In this document: positions 33,067-43,508 of the stretch, in pieces
Layout: each line of letters starts with the position of its first letter
Numbering within the stretch: position 1 is the stretch's first letter
Origin: Gnetum montanum
Lineage: Eukaryota; Streptophyta; Gnetopsida; Gnetales; Gnetaceae
Reading direction: 5' to 3'
DNA length: 64,000 nt
NCBI GenBank assembly: GCA_015680685.1
Contig: MNCI01015841.1
Span: forward strand, 29,741-93,740
Position numbers and translations under genes: made by a program
The notes under the pieces: generated by a model
What the model was told of the DNA's origin: nothing
Databases searched by the model: none
Seen by the model: the letters and a program-made list of their open reading frames with translations, nothing else

Positions 33067-34269
33067 ATGCAAAGAAATTTATGCATTAGTTATGATGGAG
33101 AATGGTGTACTTATGAATTAAAAGTTCAAAATGTCAACAAAATCCTTATACAAGCCCACAACAAATGTGAAAAACAAGGATATATGCAAAACAAAATAGT
33201 GGCCACTAAACCGAAAGACACCTAGTGGTTAAAAAATAAGAACATGAAACTATCAAAAACATGCATGAAAACATCAAAACCACTTATTAACTCCTACCCC
33301 ATGAAAATGACCTAAATTGAGAACTTACATAAGGATATCTTTAACCATGATTATACATCAACAATAAGAAATAAATATGGAGACTCAAAACCTAAAATCA
33401 AAAATAAATAAGAAAACATGTTTGGACACTCTAAAATAAGAGTATCATCTAGTCTAAGAAGATATGTGTCTCCAAATGATCAGAACTTTATTATCATCAA
33501 TGTCACGTGGGACAATAAGCAAAATCATAAATCATTATGGATGATAAATAAGAAACCTAGAGTGTATGATCCTAGAGAAGTGAGATACATTTTTTGAACA
33601 CTTGCCCATGCATTTAGTCATAGGGAATATATCTTATCTTGCATAAGGAATTAATAAGTACATTTTATTCTTTTTGTTTTATAGTTTCTTGGTTTACAAT
33701 CTTTGTCATAAATTTTAAAACTTTTACGATTTTCTACATTCTTTGATATCTTTCCTATTCTTTTATGATTTTCACATTTCTTATCAATTATCATTATTTA
33801 ATATCTTTTAAATTCTTTATATGATTTTCTATTCTTACCCATTTCTCATTCTTCTATGATTTTTACCTTTTTTCATGTACATATTTTTGTTGATCTTTAT
33901 AATAAAATGTAAAGAAATAAACATGATGTAGTTGAAAGAATGAGAATTTCATACTATGTTATCAAATTATTAAAGGATTGATTATATATACAGTGAGACT
34001 ACATCATCCATCCACTCATTTCCAATAATAAGAGGGTCTTACCATGGACATAATGACATTCTTTTCATAATAAAACTAAAATAAAGTAATGATCATTATG
34101 CATAGATGAAAAAGTGAAGAACCAAGTGGGTATGAAGAGGATGTGACATTAAGGGAATTTGTAGATTCTCTAAGGCTACTACTATGAGTCTTATCATGTT
34201 GTTAAGTTGTATTATTTACTTGAGTTCTAATACAAATGAAAGTGTGCTTTAAAATAAATGCTACCTTAA

Positions 34270-34490
34270 CATGTCATTAGAAAGACATATTACCCATGCT
34301 TGAAGGTAGTCCTCTAGTAAGGTTGACACAATAATAATCTAAGAAATACATATAATAAAACTGTGTGGGGTTTACACTAGAATGACATGTTACCCATGCC
34401 TAAAGCTAGGTAGCTTCTTACAAATTTTAAGGTTTCTTGAACTTGCATTGGTTATGGAGCTAGAAAGACATGTTACCCATGCCTAAAGAT
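34270..34490 (+). repeat. Three spaced copies of an AGAAAGACATGTTACCCATG word
   Basis: Copies near 34278, 34378 and 34461 read AGAAAGACATATTACCCATG, AGAATGACATGTTACCCATG and AGAAAGACATGTTACCCATG. Each is followed by CTTGAAGG or CCTAAAG. The spacing is 83-100 bp, which suggests decayed tandem units in the untranslated 3' region. Confidence 0.75.
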
Positions 34491-34958
34491 ACTCATCTAT
34501 CCAATGGAAAAGTCTCCTTTTAAATAAATAGTATTGTTAATAAATTTCTTCCTTGTACTTCATTGTCAAGTGATTATATTTCTTATAGTTATGATAGTTT
34601 TATGGTTGTTAGTTTTATGATAATATAATGTGATGTCACTATTAAGTGGTATGGAATTTTTTTGGACCTTGGATGGACATGCTAATGATGATTTTAACCA
34701 TGCATAACACATAGAATTCATTATGCCTCTAGTACGACACCTCACGTTCGATTTTCTATAATGCCTGCTACTACCATTTTACCTCATTGTTATATATAAT
34801 AATAATTTGATGGTTTTGTATAATATAGAGTTATTTTCTTATTGAAGCAATACTAATATATGTGTCTTGGAAGATAGGTATGATTTACATTCAACTCCTT
34901 AGGTGCCTATGGACACTTGTAGGTGTGGTTATACAAGGGTGTTATGGACAAGATCTTG

Positions 34959-34978
34959 CTTTGGGAAGGATCCACTTG
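34959..34978 (+). other. Conserved noncoding block, element 3 copy
   Basis: CTTTGGGAAGGATCCACTTG, with upstream CCTATGGACACTTGTAGGTG, matches the equivalent positions of elements 1 and 2. Confidence 0.75.
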
Positions 34979-35166
34979 TATAAATCTTGTGTCTCATACT
35001 TGATGATGAATTCCACATCATCTTCTACCTTCTACATAATTAAATAAACATTGGTATTTTCCTACATGTTCATATTCATTCATAAGTTTAGCAATTTTGA
35101 TCAACCATATCCTAAAAGACTAATTGACTTACCTTACTCAAACTCCTTCTTTCACATATTTTTGAC

Positions 35167-35259
35167 GACTAATTCCTATATTCTAAGCATCATCTATGAT
35201 CAAGGATCCTTTNGACTAATTCCTATATTCTAAGCATCATCTATGATCAAGGATCCTTT
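35167..35259. other. 46-bp direct copy on both sides of a single N (assembly join)
   Basis: The 46 bases before the N at 35213 are identical to the 46 after it. This is most simply explained by two contig ends that overlap but were not merged. Confidence 0.85.
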
Positions 35260-36089
35260 AGATCATCTTTACACCTTATAGTCTATCCATTTTACTCATT
35301 TTTTCTATTAAAACTAGCAAAAATTTTGAAAAATTCAATGATGATGTTGTAGATATGATATATTAGCCATTGTGATATCACATCCATGATCTTGTATCTA
35401 TAATATATCCCTTATAAAATATATATATATGTGGGAACTATTATAAATATTTTTCATTCTCTTATTTCATGCCTAAGGAGTTCATGCCATTTTTCTAACT
35501 TCCAAACCTTCAAAGATTCATATCTTCCTTACCATAAGTTTGATTTGAGTCATTCTTATTTTCTTTTACTCATGGAGTGACCAAATTAGTCATGAGAGAG
35601 AGCATTGCACGTAGTTTTTGCGAACTATGATAGAACTTTTTAAACACATGGAAGAATAGGGCAAGGATAAGAACAATAAATGCAATCACATTCTAAGCCT
35701 ACATAACCTAATAAACCTAATGTTTCCTTTCTTCTAATTCACCATTTGAATATACATATTCTAAGCCTAGCTAACCTAATAAACCTAATATTTATTTCCA
35801 ATTGACCATTCAAATATACATATCCCAAATAATAAGCTGAAGATTACAATAGGCCATTTTATTTTCAATTGATAAAAATCATTCAATTCAGGGCTTTTCT
35901 TATAGAAAATTTTATCTAAATAACAAATTTATCTAACTTTGCAATCCAAATTAAAGATAAATTTGATAAAGAATAATGATTTTAATCAAAACCCAAAACC
36001 AATGAAATAATATGAACCATTAGAATATTTTTCAGAAACATTTGGGGAATCTTAAAAATTCTTTATGATTGAAAATATCACTAAAGAAA

Positions 36090-36761
36090 TTGAAAGTGAG
36101 AGAACTATCATAATCTACAAAGAACAAAGCTAGAGGTAGAGGTAGAGGTAGAGGATGAAGTAGAGAAAAAACTCCTCTTATAGAGTAAGAGACATATTCT
36201 TACAACATCCATTAGCTCACACTTGCAATAGGAAATTTGCATAAGTAGAAGCTAATTCCCCACCTACTCGAGCAAGGATAATGTTTCACATTCTCCAACG
36301 AGTGTTTACAAGAAATACAAAAGAAGCTCATCATATCCACTATCATAGTGGAGCTTAATTTTGGATCATTTATGGAGTTTTCACATACTAAAGTCCATAG
36401 CAGTTACAACCTCTCCTCTGTGATCCACCATTTTAAATAATGGTGGATGGTACTTGGGAGAGGTCTATCAATTTTGGAAGAATAAAAAAGATGAAGCTAC
36501 CATGAAAGTTAAGGGAGTTGCAATGCCATATTCAATAGAAGAAATAGCAAAGTCACCAAACAGATCAAATGTTAGAGCCAATATAGCTAGGATATCTACA
36601 AGGTTTGACATTGAAGTAAGGAATTTATAGCTACAAAGGACCTATGGAACCATTAAAAAGGAATATAGTGGGTTGTTCACTATTGAAAATATCTATTTTA
36701 GGATTAGAACATACCATATATTCAAAACAAAAAGGCTTAATCAAATTTCCACCTATGCTGT
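36090..36761 (+). pseudogene. First part of an extra ORF relic in element 3, interrupted by element 2
   Basis: A (TAGAGG)n run at 36131-36155 encodes an Arg-Gly repeat. A degraded frame follows, with GVAMPYSIEEIAKSPNRSNV and RANIARISTRFDIEVRNL at about 36515-36630. No known domain was recognised. It ends where element 2 starts, and similar degraded coding sequence resumes at about 43700 (also with an ARIS-type segment). The two halves may belong to one former gene. The region lies where Athila elements can carry an additional ORF, but it does not look env-like. Confidence 0.4.
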
Positions 36762-37300
36762 TGATGGGACGCAATATTGCATCTGCGATATAGTGTACGC
36801 GATATCGTAGCGCGCCGCCAAATCTATAAATAAGAGATAGCTCTCCCTTGTTTCTCCATCTGGATCTAGACCTTAGCCAAAATCTTGCAGTTTTTCCATT
36901 CTAGAGTTAGAGTAATTTCCATGTGCCCATAATAGGAGTCCCAAAGTGAACGGATCTTTATTCGAGCAATATTGTACCTGAGCACAAGTTTGTGTACGGA
37001 AATAAAGANATACTGATGCTAGGCATTAGAACTTAGTTAGTTAAAGTTAGTTACTTAGTCTCTTCACCCTTTCCTTCATTAGCATAGGCGATAAAATATA
37101 AAAGACATAAAAATCACATACCTCAGACTTACTTAACCATACAACTGTGACAAATACAAGTAAGTCTGGGAAGACAATGAATGATTAACCTTAAGTTTTC
37201 CATAAGGCGTGTAAGTACTTAGTCTGCGGAGTTTGACCGAATCACAGGTGTAACGCTCGTATTCGTATGGTTGAGTGTAGGGGTAGCTTGCCACTTATCA
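36762..37300 (+). repeat. 5' LTR of element 2, with a collapsed segment at an N
   Basis: It starts TGATGGGACGCAATATTGC and ends CCACTTATCA. TATAAATA is at 36825-36832, after a 63-bp U3. At the N (37009) about 240 bp present in the 3' LTR (roughly 43103-43344) are missing, so its true length is probably near 780 bp. Confidence 0.9.
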
Positions 37301-37301
37301 T

Positions 37302-37319
37302 TGGCGCTGTTGCCAGGGA
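37302..37319 (+). promoter_or_regulatory. Primer binding site of element 2 (tRNA-Asp type)
   Basis: TGGCGCTGTTGCCAGGGA, one base after the LTR, differs by two bases from the TGGCGCCGTTGCCGGGGA consensus complementary to plant tRNA-Asp. It is the best preserved of the three sites. Confidence 0.85.
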
Positions 37320-37446
37320 CTAAGTTGTTTGTGGGCTAAGTAGAACATATGAAATCATCCACATCATTGGGAAGCTTAAACGAATCCTTAGGGTTAATCA
37401 GAAGAAAAATTAAACAACAGCCAATCAGCACACCGAATCAGAGATA

Positions 37447-39425
37447 ATGTCTTCTTCTTCTCATAAAAGCACTTCACCACCTAGGGATCACATAAGAGAC
37501 AGTCAGTGGTCTAACACACATAACCAAGAACTGCTAGTTCCTCAATAGTATCAAGTGATATATACTCAACACGATGAGTATATACCTAATTTTACCTTTA
37601 TCATCCATCAGGATGAACAACTGCGCTAGAGAGACCTGCAAGGTAACGTAGTGTTACCCCCAGATCGGGCAGTCCCTAACATGCTCCTTCGTGATCTTGC
37701 ACAGATAGGCATGACGAAACTATACATTGAATACGTTGCAGAAGATTATAACACAAGGGATTACCATCCCACAGCAGCGCAACATCTAAGGAACTCATGG
37801 CAGGAGAGTTATCACACATTGTTGAAGGGCAAAGGACCCTGCAACACTTTGCTTATCATAAGAGAAGTTAAGGGTGGTGAACCTATCTCAATAGGTTCTC
37901 CACAAAATGATGTTCCCCCTCCTAATGAGAGTGAGGAGGTGGTGTATTAGAACCTTCACTCCACAATACATAACCTTGGTTTTGATGCCCACGAGCACCA
38001 AGTACAAACAAATGATAAGGATGGGTAGTCTGATCGTCATCACGATCTGGGCCATAACCACCGAAGAGAAGGTAGGAAACATCATCATGGAGATGGTTCT
38101 CCTTCTTCTTTCCCTTCATTGCACCATTCACCCTCTCCTTCCACATCTGGATGCAATCACAAAGAGCACAATCGTGAGGATAAGGGTAAGGATAAGTAAG
38201 ATGAGAACCCTCGACGAGAGAGTCGAGAGTGAGGACGAGGACATTCTAGAGAGTCAAGGCATGAAAGAAGGGAAAGTAGGGACCCATGTAGGCATCATAG
38301 ATGTCATGAGAGAGATGATCATGATGAACCCCTACTTGCCACCTGAAGTATGTTAGATATTACGGAGGCCGTTAGAATACCTACAAGGCACCAAAAAGAT
38401 AGCTGGATCAAGAGACTAGACATGAATAATATCCCACGGTTTGAGGGGGGATACAATGCTGAACTACAAAATCACTTATAGGAATTCCATGATGCCTATG
38501 CCTTGAAGAATATTGAAAATGAGTGGTAGAAGTTAAAGTTATTCCCTAGGACACTCATAAAAGAAGCAAAAAGTTGGTACTAGTCTTTAGAGCCGGAAAC
38601 CATCAGGAGGTGGAGTACAATGCTAGAATTGTTTAATGATAAATACCAAACGTACTCCAGAGTGTCCAACTTACGTAAACAGATCCAAGGATGGAAGCAG
38701 GGTAATCACAAATCCTTGGATGCTGCCATGGGCTGATATTATACATTGCTACATCGTTGCCCGGGCCATGGTTATGCACAACGGGATCAACTCCACCACC
38801 TCATAGATGGGCTAAGACATGAAACTAGGAGAACCCTTGGAACATATGCCCAAGGGAGATTATTAGAACTTAGGTTCCATGAAATTCATTAATTGTTGGA
38901 GCAAGTAGCTAAGGAAGAAGGGGAGCTACGGAAAAGAGAAAGCGTGGAAGAGTACAATCGCGATCGTTCCCTCTAAAAGAGTGGAGTGAGATTTTTCAAG
39001 GAAGAGGATGAGTCACCACTCGAAGAGTTGGTGAATAGAAAAATATTGCCACTTCAAAAATTAACAACAGAAGTGTCAGCTAAGGTAGATCAAATATGGA
39101 GCTCCTTAGATAGTAAAATTGAAACTATCCTAAAAATCATAGAGGAGTCTAAGGAGGAGCGAAGTAGTGATCATGATAAGAAAAAGTGGAGAGATTCATA
39201 CCATGCATGTAACAAGGGTAAGGGAAAAATGACTATCGTCGATGAGTTTGTGGATTCTAACACAGACAATGACGGTGGATGTGAGATCTGCCAATATGGC
39301 CATCCTAAGGGATATCCCAATAATCTCACATTTGCAAGAGTCTGGGGTGTATGCCTTCAACCCAAGACTTAACAAAAAGCAAGCACCCCGAAGGTTACCT
39401 TATCCCCAAGGTAACTTGAGGTAGT
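37447..39425 (+). pseudogene. gag of element 2, broken
   Basis: The ATG at 37447 begins MSSSSHKSTSPPRDHIRDSQ; the first in-frame stop is TAG at 37546-37548. The N-terminal domain (YIPNFTFIIHQDEQLR, then VPNMLLRDLAQIGMTKLYIE) includes an open piece at 37651-37950. A His/Arg/Asp-rich linker lies at about 38000-38340. The capsid-type domain (38400-38870) has WIKRLDMNNIPRFEGGYN and MLELFNDKYQTYSRVSNLRK. An open 128-codon piece at 38986-39372 includes a coiled-coil-like Glu/Lys segment and CEICQYGHPKG. The protein would assemble particles. Five or more stops break it. Confidence 0.82.
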
Positions 39426-40009
39426 TCCATCAACTGTTAACATATTATCCAAGTAGAACTCCACCACAACCTATCGAGTAACACCAGTAGTGGCAATACC
39501 CATAGTCATGGGGGGTGCCACTGCCTAGACAACAATATCCTTACTGGCAACTAGACCTGTATGGCTATTACGTGCAGTAGTCAGTTTCTCCAAGTGACTC
39601 TATGGGTCACGAAACCCCAAAACATCACTACCAAGTTTAGGAGAATTTAGGACTCCTTCTCCAACGAGAGACACACCACATACATACCATCCTCCGAATC
39701 CATCCACATATTTTATGCCAATAGTTCCACTACCACCCGCTCCAACAATGCAAGGGGAACTCCCCACTAAACCGCAATAATGTAATGCTACGAGAGCTTT
39801 AAACCTTCAACTAGCTACTGGTTCTAACAACTGCATGAAGAGAAGACATTTCTTCAGAACCAAAAGCCCAAACAAGCTCTCACAACCACAAGAGGTTGAG
39901 TCTGTGTATGCTCCTCCAACAAATAAGGCTTTAGAGCTCCCTTCAAACCAACAACAGAGCTCAATGCACATGGTTATGTTAACACATATCATTATTGACT
40001 AGATAAAGG
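39426..40009 (+). pseudogene. gag-protease linker of element 2
   Basis: A Pro/Gln/Tyr-rich low-complexity coding trace (WQYP, PLPRQQYPYWQ and similar) runs to the protease, interrupted by stops. The same interval in element 1 (about 23640-24200) has a comparable composition. No domain was seen. Confidence 0.5.
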
Positions 40010-40530
40010 TGAGCCACCTTCCCAAGAAATTAGCTGATCCTGGAAGCCCCCTAATTTATATCCAAGTCGCTGGGAATGAACCTCATAAGGCTCTTCTTGA
40101 CTTAGGTTCCAAAGTCAACTTAATCTCATGAGAAATGTATAAAGCCTGGAACCTACCTCCACTCAAGAAGAGTAATATTTAACTTCAGCTGGCTGACCAA
40201 TCCATCACTATTCCCTTGGAATTAGTGGAGGACATCATTACCACTGTGTGTGGTTGGTCATACCGAGCTGATTTCATAGTGATAGAATTCAATAGTAACA
40301 AAGGGGAATTCCCAATTATAATGGGGAGGGCATGGCTCAACACCATCAATGCATGCCTAGGAATCTGCGATCTTTCCTTGGAAATATCTAAGGAAAACAT
40401 TTATGGAAAGATCAAGAAGAAGAAAGTTCCATGCATCACATACAACTGGTGTGCCCAAGAAACTTACAGTGACATGGAGGAATACTTAGCATCTCCTGCA
40501 TGCAATTGGTGTGCCCAAGAAACTTAGATA
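40010..40530 (+). pseudogene. Aspartic protease region of element 2
   Basis: The frame reads PLIYIQVAGNEPHKALLDLG and then SKVNLIS, so the Asp-Leu-Gly-Ser active site is intact. It goes on to LVEDIITTVCGWSYRADFIV and FPIIMGRAWLNTINACLGIC (40216-40527). A TGA after the active-site strand splits it. After the second block, NWCAQETY occurs twice in a row (about 40446 and 40504), a small internal duplication. The enzyme would process Gag. Confidence 0.82.
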
Positions 40531-41952
40531 CAAAGGTGCCTGTATGTAGCAACCACACAACAAGAGAACACCCAGTGGTTGACAACTAATCAAGAGAGCA
40601 GCCCACCAACATGCATGGAACAAACTGGGGGAACAACTTGCACCCACAACAAAAGCATAGATACATTGGAATATGAGCATCACCAACTTCCAACCCTTAA
40701 CCTGAAAACATCAATTGGGAGAAGTTGGACACTTTTAAGAAATTCAAACAAACGCTCATTATTTTGGATCTCTCCCTTTCAATTCAGTCATGGGGGAGAT
40801 GGCCACCTATGCTAATCATTCGGGGCCCTTAGTTCTTTTTAGATTTTTGTTTTACACATTTTTGTTTTCCACTTTTTTGTTTTCCACTTTTTTGTTTTAC
40901 AAATTTCTTTAACTTTTCTTGTTTTTGTTTTACAACATCGTTTATACTTTTTCTTTTATTTTTGTGTGTCTTATCCATTTTGTTAAGTTTGTCACCTAAT
41001 AAGTGCTCTTAATGATGGCATGAACTATTTCTATTTATTTTTAATGTTTGGTTTTTACCTTTAAGTTACGATGTTGATACTAAGGTATGGTTCTTTTGAT
41101 ATGATAGGCAATGAGTCCACTTCATCCATACATCCACAAATTTCTATGGTCTCTCTTGGCTTGGAACTATACAGTTGCTTTCTCAATAATAAGAACTATA
41201 ACGAATCGGTGCTGGGCATTTCTCAAACTAAGGAAGGACTCAAGGATTGAAAAGGGTGTGACTTCAAGGGAATTTGATGCATTTGTGTTGGCCATTCTCT
41301 TGGTTGCTTGGATGTTTTCTTCTTGAGTTTTCTTATTGTTCCGATGTTGCCACATTATCGGGAAGCTGCACAAATAAAAATAACAAAGTCTTTGCATTGT
41401 GTGGTTCTCACGCAAAAACATAAAAAAAAACATAGTGAGGATTCAAAGCACACCCCTTAGATGAAATAATCATTTGGGCTACAAGCACTAATTATGGAAC
41501 TAAAATAAACATGTTCCCTCTAACTAAGGCCCTTCTCACTTCCCATTCTCTCCTCCTTCATTTCGTCAGAATGGTGGTGGCTCTTTGGTGAAGGCATTAT
41601 TGTTACTTCAAGTGGATGGATCAGCTGAATGTATTAATGCGAAGTCACTGGATGTGGTTTGTTGAGGCCGGACTTGGAATTGGATCTACTAAGTCACATT
41701 AACCATTAAATACACAAGGGGCTGTAGACCACCTTGTTCTTGAGACTCCATTCCATTCTCTTCTTTCCATCCTTCTTTCCCCATCTATCACCTCATTGTC
41801 GGTTGTATTAGTAGTCCATATCTTGGTGGATGCATTGTTTTCTTGTTGGTAAATTCTAGTGGTTAAGACTTTAACTCTTGTTTCAAATGACATTCCTAGA
41901 GCCTATGGACTCTTTGAATGTGGGTTTGTCAGGGCATTAAGGGCATGAGCTG

Positions 41953-41972
41953 CTTTGGGAAGGATCCACTGG
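41953..41972 (+). other. Conserved noncoding block, element 2 copy
   Basis: CTTTGGGAAGGATCCACTGG, preceded by CCTATGGACTCTTTG, matches elements 1 and 3. Confidence 0.75.
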
Positions 41973-42275
41973 CATTCCTATTTGGTGCACTAGTTAAATT
42001 ATTTCCCTTAACATTTTTGCAATCAACTTTATTTTTTCATTTCCATCTTGACATTCCTTTCATCGACATTACAGTTGTCTCTTTTTTTTCATCTTTCTTA
42101 TTCCTTTTATTTCTCCATTCTATCACTACTGGAGGTTCTCTCTTAGTCATGGGGGTCTTGACCCAAATTTTTTTGATTTTCTCCTAGCCCCTGCACCTTC
42201 GGTAGTCACCATTATTATATCTCCAGAATCCGCATCAGCCATACCACAACCCAGCCAATGGACCTTTTACTGAAG

Positions 42276-42358
42276 GAAGGTATCAACCACATTGTGATTC
42301 ATTTACCCTTACTAATNGAAGGTATCAACCACATTGTGATTCATTTACCCTTACTAAT
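42276..42358. other. 41-bp direct copy on both sides of a single N (assembly join)
   Basis: The 41 bases before and after the N at 42317 are identical, as expected for unmerged contig ends. Confidence 0.85.
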
Positions 42359-42426
42359 ATAAATACTGTGTTGTGTGTGTAGATGGCAATCATACAACAA
42401 CGAATTCGATCTGGAGGGAACACATG

Positions 42427-42521
42427 AAATGGATTGGTGCTAAAGCAGCTATGCAAGGAACGAGATGGATGGTNAAATGGATTGGTGCTAAAGCAGCTAT
42501 GCAAGGAATGAGATGGATGGT
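42427..42521. other. 47-bp direct copy on both sides of a single N (assembly join)
   Basis: The 47 bases before and after the N at 42474 differ at one position (GGAACGAG versus GGAATGAG). Overlapping contig ends with one error or allelic difference are likely. Confidence 0.82.
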
Positions 42522-42790
42522 GCGCTTACGGATAGACAATGAAAGGTGTAATCTTGGCGTTGGTAGTAGTAGACTTCTTCTTTCTTCTCTCTTCTCTCTC
42601 AGTTGTCAAATAAGGCTTGATGTCAAATGTATAATGTGTTCACTCTTGTTGTTGTGAACACCAGTTTTTTCATGTTCTGTAATGATGATCTGTTCACATG
42701 TCATCTCATTTACCATTAGTTCCATTCAAGTCAATAATCCTATACCTTCCCAATATTTTGTAAGGAAATCAAGGATGATTTTTTATTCAG

Positions 42791-42801
42791 TCATGGGGGT
42801 A
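42791..42801 (+). promoter_or_regulatory. Polypurine tract of element 2
   Basis: TCATGGGGGTA lies directly before the 3' LTR. The equivalent in element 3 has decayed to TCATAACAATA (45490-45500). It would prime plus-strand synthesis. Confidence 0.65.
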
Positions 42802-43508
42802 TGATGGGACACGATATTGCATCCACCACAATATCGCATCCCCCACGATATCGCGTACGTGATATCACGTCTTCCCCTGCAATATCACGTATGCGATATT
42901 GTAGCGCATTGCCAAATCTGTAAATAAGAGGTGACTCTCCCTTGTTTCTCCATCTAGATCTAGACCTTAGTCAAACTCTTGCAGTTTTTCCATTCCAGAG
43001 TTAGAGTAATTTCCATGTGCCCGCAGTAGAAGTACCAAAGTGAACGGATCTTTATTCGAGCAATATTGTACCTAAGCACAAGTTTGTGTACAATGATAAA
43101 GATGAAATTTTTGGATAGATCTTGTAGTGCATGGACTAAGCTAATTAGAACTTTAATTATTGTTAATTTTTTAAATTTTTTATTAGTTAATTAATCTCTC
43201 TCAACCCTCAACACTCCTAGTTAAGTGCATTTAGTACGACCAATTCAAGCATGTGCATTATGCTTGGTAATCCTAGTAATGAATAGTGTTTGGTAATCCC
43301 AGAAGGTTGCATTGGTTCAGGGTGTGAATGGTAAGTGTGAACAGATACTGATGCTAGGCATTAGAACTTAGTTAGTTAAAGTTAGTTACTTAGTCTCTTC
43401 ACCCTTTCCCTCATTAGCATAGGCGATAAAACATAAAATACATAGAAATCACATACCTTAGACTTACTTAACCATACAACTGTGAAAAATACAAGTCTGG
43501 GAAGACAT
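42802..43508 (+). repeat. 3' LTR of element 2, right end missing
   Basis: It starts TGATGGGACACGATATTGC and aligns with the 5' LTR to GGGAAGACA at about 43508, where homology stops. The U3 before TGTAAATA (42919-42926) is 117 bp with several GATATC palindromes. That is nearly twice the 63-bp U3 of the 5' LTR. Confidence 0.88.

Larger units (their letters stand above)
33067..36089 (+). other. Post-protease and 3' untranslated region of element 3
   Basis: From 33067 to 33600 there is a degraded Lys/Asn-rich frame with no RT motif. From 33660 the sequence is T-rich, like the corresponding 3' region of elements 1 and 2. It also holds three spaced copies of a short word (34270-34490), the conserved block at 34959-34978, and an assembly duplication at 35167-35259. 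A short (AT)n run is at 35418-35431. Confidence 0.65.
40531..42801 (+). other. Pol-deletion junction and 3' untranslated region of element 2
   Basis: Homology to element 1 upstream of RT continues to about 40750. It then jumps to sequence equivalent to element 1 at about 20040 (TTTTGGAT..CTCC, then GTCATGGGG-AGATGGC). A T-rich GTTTTACAC repeat follows at 40850-40930. Also present are one copy of the GATTCAAAGCACACCCCTTAG unit at 41438-41459 and the conserved block at 41953-41972. Two assembly duplications are at 42276-42358 and 42427-42521. Confidence 0.75.
36762..43508 (+). mobile_element. Athila-like gag-pro element without pol (element 2), nested in element 3
   Basis: A 5' LTR (36762-37300), a primer site, gag, protease, the T-rich 3' region, a purine tract and a 3' LTR (from 42802) are in order on the plus strand. 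Compared with element 1, sequence equivalent to the start of the RT region is joined directly to the 3' region near 40740. All of RT, RNase H and integrase is missing. The 3' LTR lacks the last 125 bp or so that the 5' LTR has, so the right boundary is a truncation and no target duplication can be verified (GCTGT precedes the left LTR). Confidence 0.88.

Noticed and set aside
35167-35259. A 46-bp tandem duplication as a possible real repeat or insertion scar
   Set aside because: An N sits exactly between the identical copies, and two further sites in the window show the same pattern, so an assembly join is more likely.
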